Below are positions 6,682-9,206 of a DNA stretch of 9,206 bases, one piece after another. Origin of the DNA: JAKFWF01 sp031365375. GTDB lineage: Bacteria; Pseudomonadota; Alphaproteobacteria; Rhizobiales; Hyphomicrobiaceae. How positions within the stretch are numbered: the first letter of the stretch is position 1; each line of letters starts with the position of its first letter. The notes under the pieces are model-generated. The model ran no database searches. It was given only the letters and a program-made list of their open reading frames with translations, and was not told the origin of the DNA. The stretch spans positions 1-9,206 of the forward strand of contig JANLXZ010000393.1 in NCBI GenBank assembly GCA_031365375.1, read 5' to 3'. The position numbers and the translations under genes were made by a program.

Positions 6682-6708
6682 GTAACGAAGTGCCAAGGCC
6701 TGGCGAAC
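6682..6708 (+). promoter_or_regulatory. Predicted ECF-sigma promoter for the sigma/nrsF operon (rightward)
   Basis: GTAACG (6682-6687), a 16-base spacer and CGAA(C) (6704-6708) match the leftward element in both half-sites and in spacing. A start of transcription around 6713-6716 would follow. This argues against the GTG at 6690 as the start of the sigma factor, because that codon lies inside the promoter, and favours GTG 6726 or 6753. The position implies autoregulation, which is usual for ECF sigma factors. Confidence 0.72.
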
Positions 6709-6725
6709 AGACACACAGGAACCGC

Positions 6726-7277
6726 GTGCTACATCGACCCGGAGATCTAACGGTGCTCATGCGCGCGGCCAATCGCGGCGACGCGGCGGCGTATCGCCAA
6801 CTATTGCGGGACCTCGTCGCCATTCTGCGCATGCAGGTTCGGCGTACGCTGAACCGGTTCGGTCGTGGTCACGAGGATGCCGAGGATATTGTGCAAGAAA
6901 CCATGCTGGCGATTCACTTAAAGCGTCACACCTGGGACGAAAACCAGCCGCTCACGCCCTGGTTACGGGCTATCGCTCACCACAAGCTGGTGGATCACCT
7001 GCGGCGGAAGGGGTTCCGTGAACACGTCGACATCGAGGACTTTGCCGACAGTCTCGGTGCACCGATCGCTGACCGGGACGGGGATTTGCAGGATTGCACG
7101 CGGCTGCTAGCCGTCCTCCCCGAACGGCAGCGCCGCGTCGTGGAGGGCGTTTCAATCGAGGGTCAGAGCGCGCGAGAGGTTGGCCAGCGACTCGGTATGA
7201 GCGAGAGCGCAGTAAGGGTGGCGCTGCATCGCGCTCTGAAACTTATGGCGCAAGCCTATCGGCGAGATGACGAATGA
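6726..7277 (+). CDS. ECF-type RNA polymerase sigma factor, partner of NrsF
   Basis: The product is about 183 residues, a normal ECF size, with only regions 2 and 4. Region 2 spans roughly residues 12-95: LMRAANRGDAAAYRQLL at the start, then EDAEDIVQETMLAIH (50-64, core-binding and -10 contacts) and TPWLRAIAHHKLVDHLRR (77-94). A short acidic linker follows. Region 4 spans about 125-178: LPERQRRVV, then the helix-turn-helix SAREVGQRLGMSESAVRVAL (148-167), which reads the -35. Start choice: GTG 6726 has CAGGA 5 bases upstream and keeps the helix before LMRAA. GTG 6753 has GGAG 8 bases upstream and a longer leader, and remains possible. It should direct RNA polymerase to its own promoter and, by the shared motif, to the divergent glycan operon. 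The TGA stop overlaps the next gene by ATGA, typical of a sigma/anti-sigma pair. Confidence 0.92.
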   Translation: MLHRPGDLTVLMRAANRGDAAAYRQLLRDLVAILRMQVRRTLNRFGRGHEDAEDIVQETMLAIHLKRHTWDENQPLTPWLRAIAHHKLVDHLRRKGFREHVDIEDFADSLGAPIADRDGDLQDCTRLLAVLPERQRRVVEGVSIEGQSAREVGQRLGMSESAVRVALHRALKLMAQAYRRDDE

Positions 7278-7909
7278 AAACGAACGATCTCATCGATGCG
7301 CTCGCTGCGGACCTCGGTGCAAGACAACCGGCCAGTCCGCGAGCTATTGGCAAGGCACTGGTTGTCGGCGGCTTGGTCTCGGCCGCAGTTTTCGTGCCGA
7401 CATTGGGCGTGCGACCGGATCTAGAAAATGCACTCATGACATGGCCCTTTCAAGCGAAGCTTGTGATCGTTCTCATGGCGTTGATTCTCGCGGCGCACGA
7501 CTGCCTGCGTCTGTCGGCGCCGACCACAACATCGTTTGCGTCCCGCCTAAGCTTCATTTTGCCGGTGTTGCTTGCGACGGCGGTTGGGGTGGAACTAGCG
7601 AGTGCGTCGATCGAGACGTGGACGCCACGCTTGGTCGGCACCAATGCATTCATCTGTTTGACGGCAATTCCTGCGCTGGCCTTCGCGCCGCTAGCCGCTG
7701 GGATGTATGCCATGAAATCAGGCGCACCTGCATCGCCGGCGATCGCGGGGGCGGCGATCGGGCGGCTGGCAGCGGCCTCGGCGGGAGGACTGTACGCGCT
7801 CCACTGTTTCGATGATTCGCCGCTTTTCGTCGCCACTTGGTATTCGCTTGCAACGCTAGCCGTGATGGCCATCGGTGCGTTCGTCGGACATCGGGCGCTT
7901 CGGTGGTAA
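7274..7909 (+). CDS. nrsF: NrsF family (DUF1109) membrane anti-sigma factor
   Basis: This 211-residue protein has a short cytoplasmic N-terminus (MKTNDLIDALAADL) and six predicted membrane helices, near residues 26-43, 60-77, 92-109, 123-145, 153-175 and 185-207. It ends with the family hallmark YALHCFDDSPLFVATWY (174-190) and a RALRW tail. DUF1109/NrsF proteins hold an ECF sigma factor at the inner membrane and release it on stress; in Caulobacter NrsF controls SigF in response to chromate or cadmium, and two conserved cysteines are needed. Here C128 and C178 sit in equivalent places, 50 residues apart, with an extra C77. The sigma gene immediately upstream, overlapping by four bases, is the obvious partner. 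No soluble zinc-binding anti-sigma domain is present. Family assignment is firm; the inducing signal is inference. Confidence 0.92.
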   Translation: MKTNDLIDALAADLGARQPASPRAIGKALVVGGLVSAAVFVPTLGVRPDLENALMTWPFQAKLVIVLMALILAAHDCLRLSAPTTTSFASRLSFILPVLLATAVGVELASASIETWTPRLVGTNAFICLTAIPALAFAPLAAGMYAMKSGAPASPAIAGAAIGRLAAASAGGLYALHCFDDSPLFVATWYSLATLAVMAIGAFVGHRALRW

Positions 7910-8233
7910 TACGGACGATTTAAAGATGAAACGCGACGTTCCAATTAATCATCAAACTGAGCGACCCGTCACCTGTCACGTCAGATCAACTTGATTGTCC
8001 GACCAGACACGAACGTGTGATTCCCACTTTCGGCACCTTGCTTGGAATTGCAGCATACGACAATCTTGATCATGATTTTTTGAAACCCGTTCGAATTTAA
8101 AAGGTAATGCGAGCAGCTAATCGAAAGGGAATAGCCTTTTTTGTAAACTAACCCAGTCGCGGCTTTCTTATGGTGGGCACGCGCACTGTCGAGCGGCTCG
8201 GAACGTTTCGGAAGCAACTGCAGGATTAGGCCA
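7910..8233. other. Non-coding stretch between nrsF and the cytochrome b gene
   Basis: No convincing gene is visible; the one longer minus-strand frame (7981-8217) has no motif or good start signal. It is more AT-rich than its surroundings in 8070-8160. TTGAAA (8080-8085), 17 bases, then GGTAAT (8103-8108) is a possible but weak housekeeping promoter for the cytochrome b operon. AAAGG-6-CCTTT followed by T-rich sequence (8124-8142) is a weak terminator-like hairpin. No copy of GTAACGA-N15-CGAAC is found here. Confidence 0.4.
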
Positions 8234-8911
8234 ATGATGGATAGCGCTGCTGTTCTCGCATCCCCTCAACCAAAACTTCATCCGCGAATTGTCCGGATCA
8301 CGCATTGGGTGAACGCAGTCGCCATTATCGTAATGATCGGGAGCGGTTGGCGGATCTACAACGACTCACCCCTGATCGATGGCTTCCATTTTCCCCATCA
8401 GATCACCATCGGTGGCGACCCGGGCGTGTCATTTGAGAAGTATCAAAATGCCGCTTACGGCGCGCTGCAATGGCACTTTGCGGCGATGTGGGTCCTGGTG
8501 ATCAACTTCCTCGTACTCCTGACGTACGGCTTTGTCTCCGGGCGATATCGGCGCCTTCTGCTGCCAGTTACAATCGATGGCGTTCGTAAAGCGGTTGTTG
8601 ACGCGCTGACATTTAAGCTCGACCACCAACTCGGCGTCTACAATCACGTGCAGCGACTGCTTTACATCGGTGTTCTCAGCCTCATTGTCCTGCTGGTTCT
8701 GTCCGGGTTGGCGATCTGGAAGCCGGTTCAGTTTCAAACCCTGGCGAAACTTTTTGTGACGTTCCAGGGCGCGCGATGGGTGCACTTCCTCTCCATGACC
8801 GGTGTCGTGCTTTTTCTCGTTGTGCATGTGGCCCTCGCACTTTTAGTTCCGAAGACCATTGTTGCAATGGTGACCGGCGGTGACGCTAAACCCCAACATG
8901 AGCAGGGCTGA
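8234..8911 (+). CDS. Cytochrome b561-type di-heme membrane subunit (cytochrome b/b6 domain)
   Basis: The product is 225 residues with four main membrane helices, near 24-42, 79-101, 142-160 and 183-206. Histidines sit where this family (Ni/Fe-hydrogenase-type b cytochromes, FdnI/PhsC/YedZ-like quinol oxidases) binds heme: H24 (RITHWVN), H81 (LQWHFAAMW), H138 (YNHVQRLL), H184 (WVHFLSMTG) and H198 (LVVHVAL). Inferred role: passing electrons between the quinone pool and the periplasmic molybdoenzyme encoded next, only 3 bases downstream. Two ATG codons in tandem (8234, 8237) precede GAT. AGGA and AGG lie 8 and 6 bases upstream of the first and second respectively, so the exact start is undecided by one residue. 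It begins about 325 bases after nrsF and probably has its own promoter. Confidence 0.88.
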   Translation: MMDSAAVLASPQPKLHPRIVRITHWVNAVAIIVMIGSGWRIYNDSPLIDGFHFPHQITIGGDPGVSFEKYQNAAYGALQWHFAAMWVLVINFLVLLTYGFVSGRYRRLLLPVTIDGVRKAVVDALTFKLDHQLGVYNHVQRLLYIGVLSLIVLLVLSGLAIWKPVQFQTLAKLFVTFQGARWVHFLSMTGVVLFLVVHVALALLVPKTIVAMVTGGDAKPQHEQG

Positions 8912-8914
8912 CCA

Positions 8915-9206
8915 ATGTCCAACGAGCATCGATTCCCTAGCGTTATGCGACCGTCAAAGCCGATTGACCGTACGGTCATCATAGAGAACCGTGGCCTGAT
9001 CAAATCCATCGAGAGACGCTCACTGCTGCGCGGATCGCTCAGCCTCGGCGCTTTGACGATGCTCACTGGCTGCGACGTCACCAACAAGGACGCGGTCCAG
9101 GGCGTGTTGAGTCGAATGTCGCTGTGGAATGATCGCGTCCAGGCGTTCCTGTTTTCGCCAACACGTCTCGCACCTGAGTTCGCCCCATCAGAAGTTTTGA
9201 AGCCGC
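8915..9206 (+). CDS. Molybdopterin-dependent oxidoreductase (sulfite-oxidase/YedY-like), 5' part only
   Basis: 97 complete codons are present before the window ends. The N-terminus has a twin-arginine export signal, RRSLLRG at 34-40, then a hydrophobic stretch SLSLGALTML and a lipobox-like LTGC (50-53). The folded enzyme should therefore be exported by Tat and may be lipid-anchored at C53. The following WNDRVQAFLF and LAPEF segments match what I recall of the start of YedY/MsrP-like molybdopterin proteins that sit beside b-type cytochromes. The molybdenum-binding cysteine and main domain lie beyond the window, so the catalytic assignment rests on this N-terminus and on the neighbouring cytochrome b. 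The ATG at 8915 has AGGG 7 bases upstream. The gene is most likely co-transcribed with the cytochrome b gene. Confidence 0.75.
   Translation, partial: MSNEHRFPSVMRPSKPIDRTVIIENRGLIKSIERRSLLRGSLSLGALTMLTGCDVTNKDAVQGVLSRMSLWNDRVQAFLFSPTRLAPEFAPSEVLKP

Noticed and set aside
6690..6725. GTG at 6690 as the start of the sigma factor (195 residues).
   Set aside because: It lies within the predicted promoter spacer and has no clear ribosome binding site; the extra residues lack family similarity.
8124..8142. AAAGG/CCTTT hairpin followed by T-rich sequence as a terminator.
   Set aside because: The stem is only 5 bp and AT-rich, and it lies over 200 bases after nrsF; too weak to list as a terminator.
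7981..8217. Minus-strand 78-codon frame between nrsF and the cytochrome gene.
   Set aside because: No recognisable motif, no good start signal, and a composition that looks non-coding.
1..9206. CRISPR arrays, tRNA or rRNA genes, insertion sequences, integrase or attachment sites.
   Set aside because: No regularly spaced repeats, no tRNA-like arms with a CCA end, no transposase or integrase motifs, and no paired terminal repeats were seen on reading through.

Overview
The window looks like a proteobacterial chromosome segment, roughly 55-60 % GC by eye. An Arn-type undecaprenyl-phosphate sugar toolkit, an ECF sigma factor paired with an NrsF-type membrane anti-sigma protein, and a cytochrome b/molybdoenzyme pair together suggest a beta- or alphaproteobacterium, with a Burkholderiales-like species most plausible. 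The genus cannot be fixed from the sequence.

Layout. Bases 1-835 are accessory-looking and decayed: the C-terminal end of an unrecognised gene split by a frameshift, then a stretch with the remains of a second small ORF interrupted by TGA. Bases 836-6545 hold six closely packed minus-strand genes. Read in the direction of transcription they are: a Cys/Met-metabolism-type PLP enzyme, a DUF2064/TIGR04282 GT-A-fold protein, a GT87-like multi-membrane glycosyltransferase, a DPM1-like family 2 glycosyltransferase, an SDR nucleotide-sugar epimerase/dehydratase with a zinc-ribbon-like insert, and a small ArnE/EamA-type four-helix membrane protein. Junctions range from a 1-base overlap to 63 bases, so this reads as one operon. 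Bases 6546-6725 are a divergent control region. Bases 6726-7909 are a plus-strand ECF sigma factor overlapping an nrsF-like gene by ATGA. Bases 7910-8233 are non-coding. Bases 8234-9206 are a di-heme cytochrome b561-type gene followed 3 bases later by a molybdopterin oxidoreductase cut by the window edge.

How it may fit together. The control region carries two copies of the same bipartite element, GTAACGA-N15-CGAAC, one facing each way: one ahead of the sigma/nrsF pair and one ahead of the six-gene glycan operon. It closely resembles the promoter I recall for Caulobacter SigF, the sigma factor held by NrsF. The simplest reading is that the ECF sigma factor drives both its own operon and the glycan operon. 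The operon contents fit a lipid-linked sugar route: sugar nucleotide made by the SDR (and perhaps the DUF2064 and PLP proteins), loaded on undecaprenyl phosphate by the GT2, flipped by the ArnE-like protein, and transferred outside the membrane by the GT87-like protein. This is parallel in logic to the Arn (lipid A aminoarabinose) pathway but built from different families and under envelope/redox-stress type control. The regulation and the pathway are inferences; the motif pair and the gene families are read directly from the sequence.
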